54,510 nucleotides of DNA from Isosphaeraceae bacterium (GCA_025356435.1 JANXSY010000238.1:1-54510); one strand, 5' to 3'. Positions 25,553 through 35,040 are shown, counted from the stretch's first letter. The notes: a model not told the origin generated them from the sequence alone. Made by a program: numbers and translations.

Positions 25553-26413
25553 CTACGAGACTGGCAGATCTGACCGATACGACCACTCGTTCCAAGAGCC
25601 GTCATAGTTGGCCAGCCGGGTGAATCCGAGCCGTGCCAGGTTGAAGAGAACGACCGTCGCGGCGACACCGCCATTGCAATAGGCGATGACAGGGCGATCG
25701 GGCGTGATCGATCGTTCGGCCAACTCGCGGCGAACCTCTTCAACCGGCCGAAAGCCGCCCCCTTCGGCGAAGAAGAGTTCGCGAGGCAGATGGATCGCGC
25801 CGGGGATATGACCCCCGCGCGGGCCTCGTCGGCGTGTCCCGTTAAACTGGCCGGCGTCGCGAGCGTCGATCAGGATCAGGCCGGTCTCATCTCTCCGCGC
25901 CATCACCTGTTCGGCCGTCGCCCGCCAATCGGGGCACACTTTGGGGGTGAAGGTCGCAGGCGGATGCTGGGGCGGTTCGGTCGAGATCGGGCCGTCCTCT
26001 TCCATCCACCGGTTCCAACCGCCGTCGAGCACGCTCACGTTGTCGTGACCGTAATATCTGAGCGCCCACCAGAGCCTCGTGGCAAACTGGCCACCCTGAT
26101 GGTCGACCGCGATGACGTGCGTGTCGTCGCCGACCCCTCGCTCTGACATCGCCGCCGCAAACCGCGCAGCGTCGGCGATCTGTGCGGGGATCGGGTCGTC
26201 AAGGTTGACGATATCGACCGTCCAATCGATAGAGACCGCCCCGGGGATATGGCCCGCGTGGTACTCCTCGGGAGCCCCGCGATAGGTTGCGACCTCGACG
26301 CCCGGCCCGTCAGGCTTGGTCGAGACGTAGCCCCGGATATCGACGACCCTAACGGCCGGGTCGTCCAGGTGATCTTCGAGCCATTCCGTCGTAACGATCG
26401 GTTCAGGGGGCAT
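25553..26413 (-). CDS. two-domain rhodanese-type sulfurtransferase
   Basis: A 286-residue thiosulfate or 3-mercaptopyruvate sulfurtransferase-like protein with tandem rhodanese domains. The first (residues ~5-135) is inactive, with Asp at the catalytic position (AVDHQGGQFATRLWW). The second (~155-286) has the active-site loop YCNGGVAAT with catalytic C246. The CNGGVA loop matches neither the classic CRKGVT of thiosulfate enzymes nor CGSGVT of mercaptopyruvate enzymes, so the donor is uncertain. There is no signal peptide with the 26413 start. It is divergent from the MDR gene, with 92 bases for promoters. Confidence 0.9.
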   Translation of the reverse strand: MPPEPIVTTEWLEDHLDDPAVRVVDIRGYVSTKPDGPGVEVATYRGAPEEYHAGHIPGAVSIDWTVDIVNLDDPIPAQIADAARFAAAMSERGVGDDTHVIAVDHQGGQFATRLWWALRYYGHDNVSVLDGGWNRWMEEDGPISTEPPQHPPATFTPKVCPDWRATAEQVMARRDETGLILIDARDAGQFNGTRRRGPRGGHIPGAIHLPRELFFAEGGGFRPVEEVRRELAERSITPDRPVIAYCNGGVAATVVLFNLARLGFTRLANYDGSWNEWSYRSDLPVS

Positions 26414-26505
26414 CGGTCCGGTCCTGGTGGGTTTCCGCGCGAGGGTCGAACGTTTAGGATAGCGTCCCGCTCCCGGATTCCCAACCATCCCGAGACCCGA
26501 CTCCG

Positions 26506-27498
26506 ATGAAGGCGATTCGCTTCGAGCAGTTCGGCGAGCCCGACCAGGTCCTCAAGGTCGTTGATGTCCCCGACCCCGTGCCGGGCCAGGGCGAGGTCTT
26601 GATCCGGATGCTCGCGACGCCGATCAACCCGTCAGACCTCCTCGTCGTCAGAGGCCGTTACGGCGTCCTACCGAAGCTGCCCGCCACGCCGGGCTTCGAG
26701 GGCGTCGGCATCGTTGAAGGGGCCGGATCGGGGCTGTATGGCAAGCTACTCATCGGCAAGCGGGTCGCCGTGCTCAATGGCGCGGGGGGAAATTGGGCGG
26801 AGAAGGTCGTCATCCCGGCGATCCGTGCGATCCCCGCTCCGTCCGACATCTCCGACGAACAGGTCGCGTCGTTCTTCGTCAACCCGGCGACCGCGATCGC
26901 GATGACTCGGCACGTCCTCAACGTGCCTCGGGGGGCCTGGCTGCTCCAGTCGGCGGCGGGCTCGACGCTCGGCAAGATGATTATCAAGCTCGGCAAGCGC
27001 GAAGGATTCAAGACGCTGAACGTCGTCCGCCGTCGCGAGGCGATCGACGAGCTGAAGGCCCTCGGCGGCGACGCGGTGATCTCGTCGTCCGAAGGCCCGA
27101 TCGACGCCCAGGTCCGCTCGATCGTCGGCGAAGAGGGCGTGAAGTACGCGATCGACCCCGTCGGCGGTGAGACCGGCTCGCAGGTCTTCAAGGCGCTCGG
27201 TGACGACTCGCACATGCTCGTCTACGGCCTGCTCTCCGATCAAAACATCCAGTTCGACCCCCGCGCAATGATCTCCGGCAAGCGTGTGATCGAGGGGTTC
27301 TGGCTGGGCCACTGGATGGTCTCGCGGAGCAAGGTGAAGTCGCTGTTGCTCTTCCGCGAAATCTTCCGCCTCATCCGCGACGGCACCCTCGCCAGCGATC
27401 GCGGGCAGACGATGCCGATCGAAGCCATCACCGACGCCGTCAGGGCCGCCGAAGTTGTCGGACGACAGGGCAAGGTGCTGCTGACGTTCGGCAAATAG
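26506..27498 (+). CDS. zinc-independent MDR reductase (2-enoyl thioester reductase-like)
   Basis: A 330-residue medium-chain dehydrogenase/reductase of the quinone oxidoreductase/MECR type. The GroES-like N-terminal domain has TPINPSDLLVVRGRYG, where zinc enzymes have Cys, so no catalytic zinc is expected. TPGFEGVGIV follows. The Rossmann domain has QSAAGSTLGKMIIKLGK and NVVRRRE, the Arg-rich turn favouring NADPH. It probably reduces an enoyl-CoA/ACP or quinone C=C bond. It is divergent from the rhodanese gene and convergent with the rhomboid gene (10 bases between stops). Confidence 0.88.
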   Translation: MKAIRFEQFGEPDQVLKVVDVPDPVPGQGEVLIRMLATPINPSDLLVVRGRYGVLPKLPATPGFEGVGIVEGAGSGLYGKLLIGKRVAVLNGAGGNWAEKVVIPAIRAIPAPSDISDEQVASFFVNPATAIAMTRHVLNVPRGAWLLQSAAGSTLGKMIIKLGKREGFKTLNVVRRREAIDELKALGGDAVISSSEGPIDAQVRSIVGEEGVKYAIDPVGGETGSQVFKALGDDSHMLVYGLLSDQNIQFDPRAMISGKRVIEGFWLGHWMVSRSKVKSLLLFREIFRLIRDGTLASDRGQTMPIEAITDAVRAAEVVGRQGKVLLTFGK

Positions 27499-27508
27499 TC
27501 GATCAGGC

Positions 27509-29269
27509 TCACCTCGGCGCAAAGCCGCGAGGGGCCTCGACGAGTTCGTGTCGCTTGACGTAATCATCGTCAAGCGAATGATATCGGTCGATCGCCTTGT
27601 TCTTTCGTCGGAGATGGACGAGATAGCCTTCCGGCCCATCGACCAGGCTGGTGTCGGTCGGATCGGCGATCGACCGACGTCTCATCTTGAGGACTTTGAC
27701 GAATTCCTCAACGAACGTCACGAGTGATCGCCGGATCTCCTCAATCTCGGGGTTAGCGTCGATGACCCCTTTCGTGTCGGACAACAGCCGGTCGGATTCC
27801 AGAATCAACTCTTCGAGCCTCTTTCTCGCCGTCGCATCTCGGCCACCTGTCTTATCCAACCGATCCGAGACCGCAAGAGACTCATCGCTGATTGCGTCGA
27901 ACCGATCCAGACGAGGATTGATCCAGGTCACGAGGGCGTTGTATGAGTCGGCAGCCTCCATCATCTGACGGTTGATGGCCGTGACCTCGGGCGAGCGTCT
28001 GATCTCCGAACCAACCCAGAGGCCGACCCCGAGCAGTCCCGCGATAAGCGGCACCGCCAGGATGCACTGCCTGCGCAGGCCTTGGGTCGGATGCGATACC
28101 GGCCAGGGTCGGCACATGAGTAGACCGGACACGAAGCCCACCACAAGGCCGCCGAGGTGTGCGGCATTGTCGATCCGGGGCGAGAGGAAACCGGGCACGA
28201 GGTTGTAGGCCACGAACAACAGGGTGCTTGTCCTGAGCGGCTTGAGGGCCGTCATCGGGATCGCAGACCGGCGGAGCATGAGGAAGGCGAGCAACGCACC
28301 GATCACCCCGAAGATCGCTCCCGATGCGCCAACGCCCACGACCAGGGGATGCCACAAGGCACTCGCGATCGACCCGCCGACGCCCGCGAGCAGGTAGAGG
28401 ATCGCAAATCCCACACTGCCATAAACTCGCTCAACCAGCGGCCCGGCCAGGCTCAGGCAGACCATATTCAAGAGCAAGTGAACGAAACCGACGTGGAGGA
28501 AGACACAAGTGAGCAACCGCCAATAGTTACCGTCGACCGCGACCATGACGCCCGAGTTGCCTCCCCAGTCGAGGAGCTGATCGACCGTCGGCTCCATCGG
28601 CGAGACGCCCGAAATCACCATCAACGCGAACGTGGCGACGCACGCGAAGATCAACAGCGGCGCGACCACGACCCGAGGGGCCGTCCTCCGGGCGACGTCT
28701 CTGATCGAATAGGCCGGCGGGTCGAGCAGCCGGACTTCCTTGGCGTAAGGGACGACCGACCCGATCGACCAGCGGGCCTTTTCGAGCGACGAAGCTGCGA
28801 CCAGGCTGTCAGGATCGTCGCCCCGCGCTCCCCGTCCCAGCACCGAGAGCACACCCGCCAGCGCCGCCAGGGTGGGACGTTTGATGCGACGGAGTGACAT
28901 CTCCTCGCCCGCTCCCAGCCCGAGTCGAGGCGAGATCCGGCCCTTCAACTCAACGATCATCGGCAGGTCGGCATAGTCGCGAGAGCGCGAATCGCGTCTT
29001 GAGGCGTCATCGTGGTCGAACCAGCAGAGCCGCCGGGTCGTGAGGGCACAACCACCCTCAGCGGCCGCGCCCAGGGTCGGGTCGTAGACTGCCAGGATTA
29101 ACTCGTCGGCGTCGAGCCCGAGGTAAGTCTGCACGGCTGCCGTCGCGACCCGCTCAGGGATGTTGGGGGCGACATGAAACCCTTCCCGTCCTCGGAGCGT
29201 CTCGGACACCGCGAGAACGAAGATGTTCCACGAGAGTCCGCCCTGCCGCCCTCGGTCGTCGATATCCAC
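27509..29269 (-). CDS. rhomboid intramembrane serine protease with N- and C-terminal extensions
   Basis: A 586-residue membrane protein. The N-terminal ~190 residues are soluble, with a PH-like beta segment (DADELILAVYDPTL, ALTTRRLCWFDHDD). The six-helix rhomboid core follows: WRLLTCVFLHVGFVHLLLNM, the catalytic GASGAIFG serine and the catalytic His in NAAHLGGLVVG. The last ~170 residues after another membrane helix are a charged helical extension. Rhomboids cleave transmembrane helices. The GTG at 29269 has AAGGA six bases upstream; an ATG at 29362 in the same frame is possible but gives a non-conserved, Cys/Arg-rich start. Confidence 0.85.
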   Translation of the reverse strand: MDIDDRGRQGGLSWNIFVLAVSETLRGREGFHVAPNIPERVATAAVQTYLGLDADELILAVYDPTLGAAAEGGCALTTRRLCWFDHDDASRRDSRSRDYADLPMIVELKGRISPRLGLGAGEEMSLRRIKRPTLAALAGVLSVLGRGARGDDPDSLVAASSLEKARWSIGSVVPYAKEVRLLDPPAYSIRDVARRTAPRVVVAPLLIFACVATFALMVISGVSPMEPTVDQLLDWGGNSGVMVAVDGNYWRLLTCVFLHVGFVHLLLNMVCLSLAGPLVERVYGSVGFAILYLLAGVGGSIASALWHPLVVGVGASGAIFGVIGALLAFLMLRRSAIPMTALKPLRTSTLLFVAYNLVPGFLSPRIDNAAHLGGLVVGFVSGLLMCRPWPVSHPTQGLRRQCILAVPLIAGLLGVGLWVGSEIRRSPEVTAINRQMMEAADSYNALVTWINPRLDRFDAISDESLAVSDRLDKTGGRDATARKRLEELILESDRLLSDTKGVIDANPEIEEIRRSLVTFVEEFVKVLKMRRRSIADPTDTSLVDGPEGYLVHLRRKNKAIDRYHSLDDDYVKRHELVEAPRGFAPR

Positions 29270-29897
29270 GCCCCGTCCTTTCGCGCACTGCCGCCTTGCA
29301 GGGTATCGACGACATTGTAAGCAAGGGGGACGTCCGATTGGGCGAAGATTTTGGCCCAACATCGACGGACTTCGCCGAGATCTTCATGTTCACGCAAGGA
29401 ACGCGCCCGACGGCCCCATTGCGAGCAATTTCCAGCCTAAGTCCAGAGATATCTGACCGAAAATAAGAAAACTAAAGAGTGACCCTGAAAAGACTTCCGT
29501 CGATGTTTTGAGAATTAATTCGCCCTTGCGAGCTGGTGTCGCTACAATTCTAATAGTCGTGACGAGTCGCCTAATGTCGAAAACGGTATGGGCTCGATCG
29601 TTACGATTCTTTCGTCGCTGCGATCTCCGGCGTGATCCCGCGTTGAGGGCTGAAGGTGGTTTCCAACGGAGACCTCCATTCCCTTCGTAAGGATCGCCCA
29701 AAAGAGATGCGGCGACGTCTCGTTTTTTGGAAGGTCAGGGCCGCTCTTGGGTCTGGTTCCTCAATGGTATCAGACCAGTAGCCCTTTCGGATGCAAGTTG
29801 AATTCTATTTATCAAGCCCCGTCGCCGCAGTTGCGGCTTGCCGGAACAGAACACCGGCAGCATGATCGCTGTCCGACGGGCGAGGACGTCTGTAACA
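29270..29897. other. 628-base intergenic stretch without a gene
   Basis: The part from about 29450 to 29560 is richer in A/T than the surrounding DNA and includes ctacaattctaat (29538-29550), a possible -10-like sequence. The other part probably includes the promoters of the rhomboid gene and of the 101-residue gene. Short frames here show no signal peptide, domain or coding composition that I can support. Confidence 0.6.
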
Positions 29898-30203
29898 ATG
29901 AGCATGTCTGAATCAACTGCCGCTCAAGACTGGCGAGCCATTGCCTGCCTGGCCCCGACCGGCGAGCGTCTTCTCTGTTACGGCGGCAGCTCCGCCCAGG
30001 TCCGTGCCGCTTACGCCGGTGCCTGGGGCGAAGTGATCCGCGACGAAGATCGCCCGACCGTGAAGGCGATCTCGCTCCAGCGCTGGGCGGGCCTCGCCTG
30101 GGCCGGTCAGTGGGAACACCAGACTTACCTCGCAGTGCCCGCCACTCGCGGCGGCAAGAGCACCCCGCCCGAGGCGACGCCCGAAGTCGTCTCAACCAGT
30201 TGA
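29898..30203 (+). CDS. small hypothetical protein (101 aa)
   Basis: A 101-residue protein, no known domain. It has a compact core (WRAIACLAPTGERLLCYGG, SSAQVRAAYAGAWGEVI) with two cysteines, then SLQRWAGLAWAGQWEHQTYL and a low-complexity tail. It is probably cytosolic. The start at 29898 is chosen over frame-open upstream codons because the homologous-looking core begins there; GAGGA lies upstream. It has its own factor-independent terminator at 30235-30264, so it is a single-gene transcription unit. Confidence 0.7.
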   Translation: MSMSESTAAQDWRAIACLAPTGERLLCYGGSSAQVRAAYAGAWGEVIRDEDRPTVKAISLQRWAGLAWAGQWEHQTYLAVPATRGGKSTPPEATPEVVSTS

Positions 30204-30234
30204 ACTTCGGACTGCGACCTCTGACGCCTCTTGC

Positions 30235-30264
30235 ACCCCCGGACCCCTCCGGGGGTTCTTTTTT
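30235..30264 (+). terminator. factor-independent terminator
   Basis: ACCCCCGGA (30235-30243), CCCC loop, TCCGGGGGT (30248-30256), then TCTTTTTT. This is the only textbook intrinsic terminator with a T-run in the window. It lies 31 bases after the stop of the 101-residue gene. Confidence 0.92.
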
Positions 30265-30399
30265 GTCTTCGACATCTCCACGGTTCAAAAACCGGGGCTA
30301 CCCCATCCAACAATGGGCAAACGACGCCTTGTTTCCGCCGGCAAACTCGACCAAGATGGCAGCGACTTACATATCTTCAACCTTTGGAAGACACCTGCC

Positions 30400-30576
30400 A
30401 TGACCGCCCTCTGGAGCGTTGCACTCGCACTCGTCCTCACCCCTCCCCTGGCTGACTTGCCCGTTGACGCCACCAAGCTCGCCGTGAAGCTGACCACCGA
30501 GGGGGCTGCGAACTTCGATCGCAAAGATTCGAAGACGCTCGCCGAGTCATATAACCGCCGTCACAAGGGGTTTTGA
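30400..30576 (+). pseudogene. truncated exported SnoaL-like gene (58 codons)
   Basis: The frame encodes a signal peptide (MTALWSVALALVLTPPLA) then LAVKLTTEGAANFDRKDSK, the first helix of an NTF2/SnoaL-like domain, and stops with AESYNRRHKGF. The rest of the ~120-residue domain is missing, and the last 16 bases overlap the nif3-like gene stop on the other strand. This looks like a 3' truncation remnant. GGAAG lies nine bases before the start. Confidence 0.55.
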
Positions 30577-31670
30577 AACGGATCGGCCTCGGTCCGGCTC
30601 GGCCACACGCCCAGATCAGGAAACGCTTCGCCGATCCGTCGTGCGAGGTCTTCGACGCCCAGCCGTTCCGTCGCGTGGTGGCCGGCGACGATCAGGCCGA
30701 TCCCCATCGCCTCGGCTTCAAGTCCGCGATGGAACCGCGCCTCGCCGGTGAGCAAGGCGTCGGCCCCTGCGCTCGCCGCGTCGGGCAGAAAGTCGTCGCC
30801 CGCGCCGCAGACGATGGCCAAGGAGCGGACCCGTCGATCGGGATCGCCGACAAACTGCACCGACCGCGTCCCGAGCACTTCGCCCACCCTCCGGGCCAGC
30901 GATTCAAGCCGTTCGTTCGTTGCCAGCCGTCCGACTCGTCCCGATCCCGGCTCGCCCGGAGGACCGTCAAGCATCGGATAGACGACGGTCGCGGGCTCTT
31001 CATACGGATGCGCCGCATGGATCGCCGCGAGCACCCCCGCGAGGAGCGAATGAGGGCAGACGACCTCGACCCGGCACTCCCGCACCGTCTCACGACGGCC
31101 CGCCTCGCCGACGGCTGGATGAGTCTCCTCAGTACCGAAAAAAGTACCGTGACCGTCCGACGTGAACGAGCATTGCTCATAAGCCCCGATCCGACCTGCA
31201 CCGGCCGCGAAGGCCGCCTCGATCACGGCCTCTCGCTGCTCCCTCGGCACGAAAACGACCACATTGTCTCGCTTGACCGCCGCACCAGGCCTCAGACTTC
31301 GCACGTCGATCAATCCAAGCCGCGCAGCGAGGCCGTCGTTGATCCCGCCCAATGTGTTATCGAACGCGGTGTGCGGGCTGAGGATCGCGACGTTGCCTCG
31401 GGCCAACCGCCACAGATGGCCGGTCTCCGCCAGGTCGGCACGGATCGCCTTGACCGCCTTGAACAGCACGGGATGATGACTGACGATCGCGCCGGCCCCT
31501 TCTCGCAAGGCTTCTCGGGCCGTCGTGGGTGTGACGGTGAGACAGGTCATCACCTTTTCAATAACTGAATCCGGGTCGCCCCAGAGCAGCCCGACGTTAT
31601 CCCAAGGCTCCGCAATCGCCTTCGGGGCGAAACCTTCGAGCCAGTCGGCGAGTTGGGCGACGGTCAACAT
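30561..31670 (-). CDS. Nif3-like dinuclear metal center protein (YqfO type)
   Basis: A 369-residue member of the Nif3/YqfO/GTP cyclohydrolase I type 2-like family. The metal-binding His pair is in SHHPVLFK (H65-H66); further ligands are in PHTAFDN and GHHATERLG near the C-terminus. An inserted ~100-residue domain (residues ~135-235, with HAAHPYEEPATVVYP) corresponds to the PII-like insert of the longer YqfO form. The biochemical role in the family is unsettled. The start at 31670 has AGGGA upstream. It is the last gene of pabB-pabC-nif3, 41 bases after pabC. Confidence 0.93.
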   Translation of the reverse strand: MLTVAQLADWLEGFAPKAIAEPWDNVGLLWGDPDSVIEKVMTCLTVTPTTAREALREGAGAIVSHHPVLFKAVKAIRADLAETGHLWRLARGNVAILSPHTAFDNTLGGINDGLAARLGLIDVRSLRPGAAVKRDNVVVFVPREQREAVIEAAFAAGAGRIGAYEQCSFTSDGHGTFFGTEETHPAVGEAGRRETVRECRVEVVCPHSLLAGVLAAIHAAHPYEEPATVVYPMLDGPPGEPGSGRVGRLATNERLESLARRVGEVLGTRSVQFVGDPDRRVRSLAIVCGAGDDFLPDAASAGADALLTGEARFHRGLEAEAMGIGLIVAGHHATERLGVEDLARRIGEAFPDLGVWPSRTEADPFQNPL

Positions 31671-31711
31671 AAATCGTCCCTGTGTTCAGAACCGTGGTCT
31701 GGAGACTTATT

Positions 31712-32530
31712 TTACGGATTCAGATATTCAAGCAAATTTTGAGAGAACTGAAGACTCAGCCGCAACGCATTATCACACAACAACGTCTCATCGATTTGCC
31801 CCACCCGGCGGACACCTCGGACCGAGTTGGTCAGATAGACGGCCCGCGCTCGAGTCAACTCCTCGACCCGGACAGGCCGTTCCTCGATACGGTATCCCAG
31901 GCTCGCCGCGAAATCGAGCGCGACTCGCCTCATGATTCCGGGGACGATCGGGCCTTCAAGGGCGGGGGTCGCGAGCGTGGTTTCGCGTCCCTCAGGGACG
32001 AAGAGCACGCTGGTTCGCGACGCTTCCCAGAGTCGGCCCTGACCGTCGGTGAGCAGGCAATCCGCCGCGCCTCGGGCCTCGGCCCAGGCGTGGGCGAGCC
32101 GTCTCGACCAGTAATTGAGCGACTTATGGGCTCCCATCTGGTCGTCAGACGCGATGGCGCGGTCATACACGACCACCTTGACCGGCTCCGTCGTCAATAT
32201 CGGCAACCGGCTTGCGGTCATCCAGACGACCGGAGGCGAGGTGGCCGAGCCGCCGGTCATGGTGATCCTCAGCATCGCGTCGATCCCGACTCCGGCCGCA
32301 TCGAGCAAGGCGGTCACGGCAACCTGGTCGGGAAGCGCCACCCCGATGGTCGCCAGCCCGAGTTCGTGGGCCGACTTACGGAGCCGGTCGAGATGCCTTT
32401 CGAGCAGCGGAGCGCGACCGCCCCAGGTCCGCAAGGTTTCGAACAGGCCGAGGCCGTGCTCGAACACGCGGTCGGTGAGGTCGATCCTGACCTCTCGCTC
32501 CGCGACGATCTCCCCGTCGTGCCAGATCAT
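31712..32530 (-). CDS. pabC: aminodeoxychorismate lyase-like class IV aminotransferase
   Basis: A 272-residue PLP-dependent fold type IV enzyme. The PLP lysine is K136 (HKSLNYW), with FEHGLGLFETLR near the N-terminus and the substrate/phosphate segment ASRTSVLF, then GPIVPGIMRRVAL. 4-Amino-4-deoxychorismate lyase releases pyruvate to give p-aminobenzoate for folate. The direct link to pabB supports PabC over a D- or branched-chain aminotransferase. The start at 32530 overlaps the pabB stop (TGATG), which suggests coupled translation. Confidence 0.88.
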   Translation of the reverse strand: MIWHDGEIVAEREVRIDLTDRVFEHGLGLFETLRTWGGRAPLLERHLDRLRKSAHELGLATIGVALPDQVAVTALLDAAGVGIDAMLRITMTGGSATSPPVVWMTASRLPILTTEPVKVVVYDRAIASDDQMGAHKSLNYWSRRLAHAWAEARGAADCLLTDGQGRLWEASRTSVLFVPEGRETTLATPALEGPIVPGIMRRVALDFAASLGYRIEERPVRVEELTRARAVYLTNSVRGVRRVGQIDETLLCDNALRLSLQFSQNLLEYLNP

Positions 32531-33978
32531 CACGAAGCCTCCGGCCAGGCCCCTTGCCATTCGAGGACTTCTCGCATCCCACGCCCTTTGTCGAGGGTTT
32601 CGAGATACTCCGCCTCGGGGTCGGAGTCAGCGACGATCCCACCCCCGACGTGATAGTGAACCTGGTCGCCTTCGACGAACAGCGTCCTGATCGCGATGTT
32701 GAAGCCGCTCTGCCCACCCCGGCTGAAATAGCCGATCGCGCCGGTATAGACGCTCCGGCGGTCCGGTTCGAGTTCGTCGATGATCTCCATCGCCCGGATC
32801 TTCGGCGCTCCGGTGATCGACCCGCCGGGGAAGAGCGCGCGAACAACGTCGATCGGCCCGGACGTGGCCCGGAGGGTCCCTTCAATCGTCGCGACCAGGT
32901 GATGGACCTGGGCGAACGACTCGACCGCCAACGGGTTGACGACCCGAATCGATCCATATTCGCAGACGCGACCCAGATCGTTACGTTCGAGGTCGACGAT
33001 CATCGTCAACTCCGCGCGGTCCTTGGCGCTGGCCCGTAGCTCATCGCGGAGCCGATCATCATCAGCGAGGGTCTGGCCGCGCGGTCGCGTGCCCTTAATC
33101 GGCCGAGTGACGATCCGGCCCTCCCGCGTTTCGAAGAAGAGTTCCGGGCTGGCGCTGATGATCGCGAGGTCTTTCCAGCGGATCAAGGCCGAATAGGGGG
33201 CGGGGCTGCGTTCCTTGAGCCTCTGATAGAGCGCCACGGGATCAGGCCGGCCGATCGGGCTGGCGATGTCTCGACAACGGAACCGTTGCGACAGGTTGAC
33301 CTGAAAGATATCCCCCGCACGAATGTATTCGAGGGCCTTTCGGACCGCCGCGAGATAGTCCTCTTTGCGGAAGTTGCTTTTGGGCGAACGCAACGTGGCC
33401 AGGCCGATGACTGGCACCTCGCAGCGGAGCGCGGCGTCCCACTCCTCCCATCGGCGATCGAGCGCCGCCTGACCTTCGCCGAGGAGGTCGAACGCGCGGA
33501 ACTCGACGAGTCCGGTCGCGTGGTCAACGATTATCGCGGTATCGTAGAGCCCGAACCGGATGTCGGGCATCCGCGACTCCCTGCCCGCCTTGCGCGGCAG
33601 GTGTTCGAGCCGGGGCGCGAGGTCGTAGCCGAAATAGCCGATCATCCCGCCGCGAAACGGTGCGTCATCAAGCGCTATGCCCTGGCTGTCGTCGTGGCGA
33701 CTCAGCCCGAATTCGTCGAGCAGCCCGGCGAGTCGCAAGAGCGGGTCGCCCCGGCCGGTCTCGCTCGGAACTCCGTCGGGCTTGACCCGCCAGGAGTACC
33801 GCGTCGCCTCGAAAATCAGTCGAGGGCGAGCCGAGAGGATGCTCCACCGACCGGCCTCGCCAAACCCCGAGCCGCTCTCCAGGAGCGCAGCGCCCGGCCA
33901 CTGCGAGAGGATCGAGGCCAGTCGCTCGACGGGGATGTCAACCGGGCGGCGGAGTGTCAGGTTGCGGTCAATCGGCAC
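32530..33978 (-). CDS. pabB: aminodeoxychorismate synthase component I
   Basis: A 482-residue chorismate-utilising enzyme. It converts chorismate to 4-amino-4-deoxychorismate with ammonia from a glutaminase. The PabB/TrpE signature is present: YIRAGDIFQVNLSQR, PIKGTRPRG with the Lys typical of PabB, MIVDLERNDLGRV, GSITGAPKIRAMEIID and a C-terminal YFSRGGQSGFNIAIRT. PabA is not next to it in the window. The start is GTG at 33978 with GAGG eight bases upstream. Together with pabC and thyX it points to folate-dependent thymidylate synthesis. Confidence 0.93.
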   Translation of the reverse strand: MPIDRNLTLRRPVDIPVERLASILSQWPGAALLESGSGFGEAGRWSILSARPRLIFEATRYSWRVKPDGVPSETGRGDPLLRLAGLLDEFGLSRHDDSQGIALDDAPFRGGMIGYFGYDLAPRLEHLPRKAGRESRMPDIRFGLYDTAIIVDHATGLVEFRAFDLLGEGQAALDRRWEEWDAALRCEVPVIGLATLRSPKSNFRKEDYLAAVRKALEYIRAGDIFQVNLSQRFRCRDIASPIGRPDPVALYQRLKERSPAPYSALIRWKDLAIISASPELFFETREGRIVTRPIKGTRPRGQTLADDDRLRDELRASAKDRAELTMIVDLERNDLGRVCEYGSIRVVNPLAVESFAQVHHLVATIEGTLRATSGPIDVVRALFPGGSITGAPKIRAMEIIDELEPDRRSVYTGAIGYFSRGGQSGFNIAIRTLFVEGDQVHYHVGGGIVADSDPEAEYLETLDKGRGMREVLEWQGAWPEAS

Positions 33979-34136
33979 GGACGGCAGGCCTCAAAGAGCA
34001 TCGGGCTTGGGCCCAACATCGAGTAGCGGAGTCGGCGGAAATGAGTCACGAGAAGTCAATTGACGGTAACATGAAATGTCCAGGAAACAACACCGGGGCC
34101 TCACCGGACCCAGGAAATCGATAGGGACATTCGGCC

Positions 34137-34922
34137 ATGATCCGCCAACCGCTGGGTGTTCGCCTCGAAAGCTCGCCGATGCTCCGCGAGGATATCCGTC
34201 AGGCCGCCTCACTGGGCGCGAAGGGCGTGGTCCTCGACGCCACGGGCGACCTCCACCCTGACCGCCTTACCGAGACCGGCCGCCGCGAGATCCGCCACCT
34301 GCTCCGCTCGGTCGAGATGACCCTGATCGCCATCCACCTCCCGACCCGCAGCCCCTACGACGCCCTCGAAGGGCTCGACGTCCGGGTCAAGAAGGCCGAT
34401 CGCGCGTTCACGCTCGCCTACGAGTTGGGTACGCGGCTCGTTCTCGTCCGCGCCGGGGCCATCCCCCCCGAGGAGGACGCCGACCGCCGCGCCATCATGA
34501 AGACGGCGCTGGCTGACCTCGCTCGCCACGCCGACCACCGGGGCATCCGACTCGCGCTCGAGACAGGTCTGGAAGCCGGCGCGTCGATGCGACTCCTGCT
34601 CGAATCGATCGACACCCCCGCTCTCGCCGCCTCGATCGACCCCGCTGCCCTGCTCTCGCACGGCCTTGACCCCGTAGCCGCCGCGCGTGACCTCTCGATC
34701 TGGGTCGCCCACGCCTACGCCAACGACGCCGCGACCGGCGTCCGCACCACCCGGATCGCCAACCCGCGCGGCCAGGGATTCCCGTCCGGAGCGCTCGACT
34801 GGGAGGAATATCTCGGCGCTCTTGAAGAGATCAACTATCACGGCTTCCTCACCGCCTGGCCCGATTCCGGCGGCCTCGCGACCCAGTTCCCCGCCCTTCG
34901 TGAACGGCTCAGGCGGTTCTGA
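34137..34922 (+). CDS. xylose isomerase-like TIM-barrel sugar isomerase/epimerase
   Basis: A 261-residue TIM-barrel protein of the AP-endonuclease-2/sugar phosphate isomerase superfamily. It has VRAGAIPPEED, the LALETGLEAG strand with a metal-ligand Glu, SIDPAALL, and YHGFLTAWPDSG near the C-terminus. Such proteins isomerise or epimerise sugars or inositol derivatives, or act as phosphodiesterases; no substrate is clear. The start at 34137 has AGGGA nine bases upstream. It follows pabB divergently, with 158 bases between the starts. Confidence 0.82.
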   Translation: MIRQPLGVRLESSPMLREDIRQAASLGAKGVVLDATGDLHPDRLTETGRREIRHLLRSVEMTLIAIHLPTRSPYDALEGLDVRVKKADRAFTLAYELGTRLVLVRAGAIPPEEDADRRAIMKTALADLARHADHRGIRLALETGLEAGASMRLLLESIDTPALAASIDPAALLSHGLDPVAAARDLSIWVAHAYANDAATGVRTTRIANPRGQGFPSGALDWEEYLGALEEINYHGFLTAWPDSGGLATQFPALRERLRRF

Positions 34923-35040
34923 GGGGGGTCCCTCCGCGAGAATCTTCGCCGATTGACGAAACTCAGGTCGCCCCAAACACGATGATGTGTCTGTCGAGCG
35001 GCAATGCCCCTGAGTGACACACCCGGCGAGGATCACCGCG

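Noticed and set aside
29508..29690. 60-codon plus-strand frame in the long intergenic stretch.
   Set aside because: Arg-rich, no ribosome binding site, no domain.
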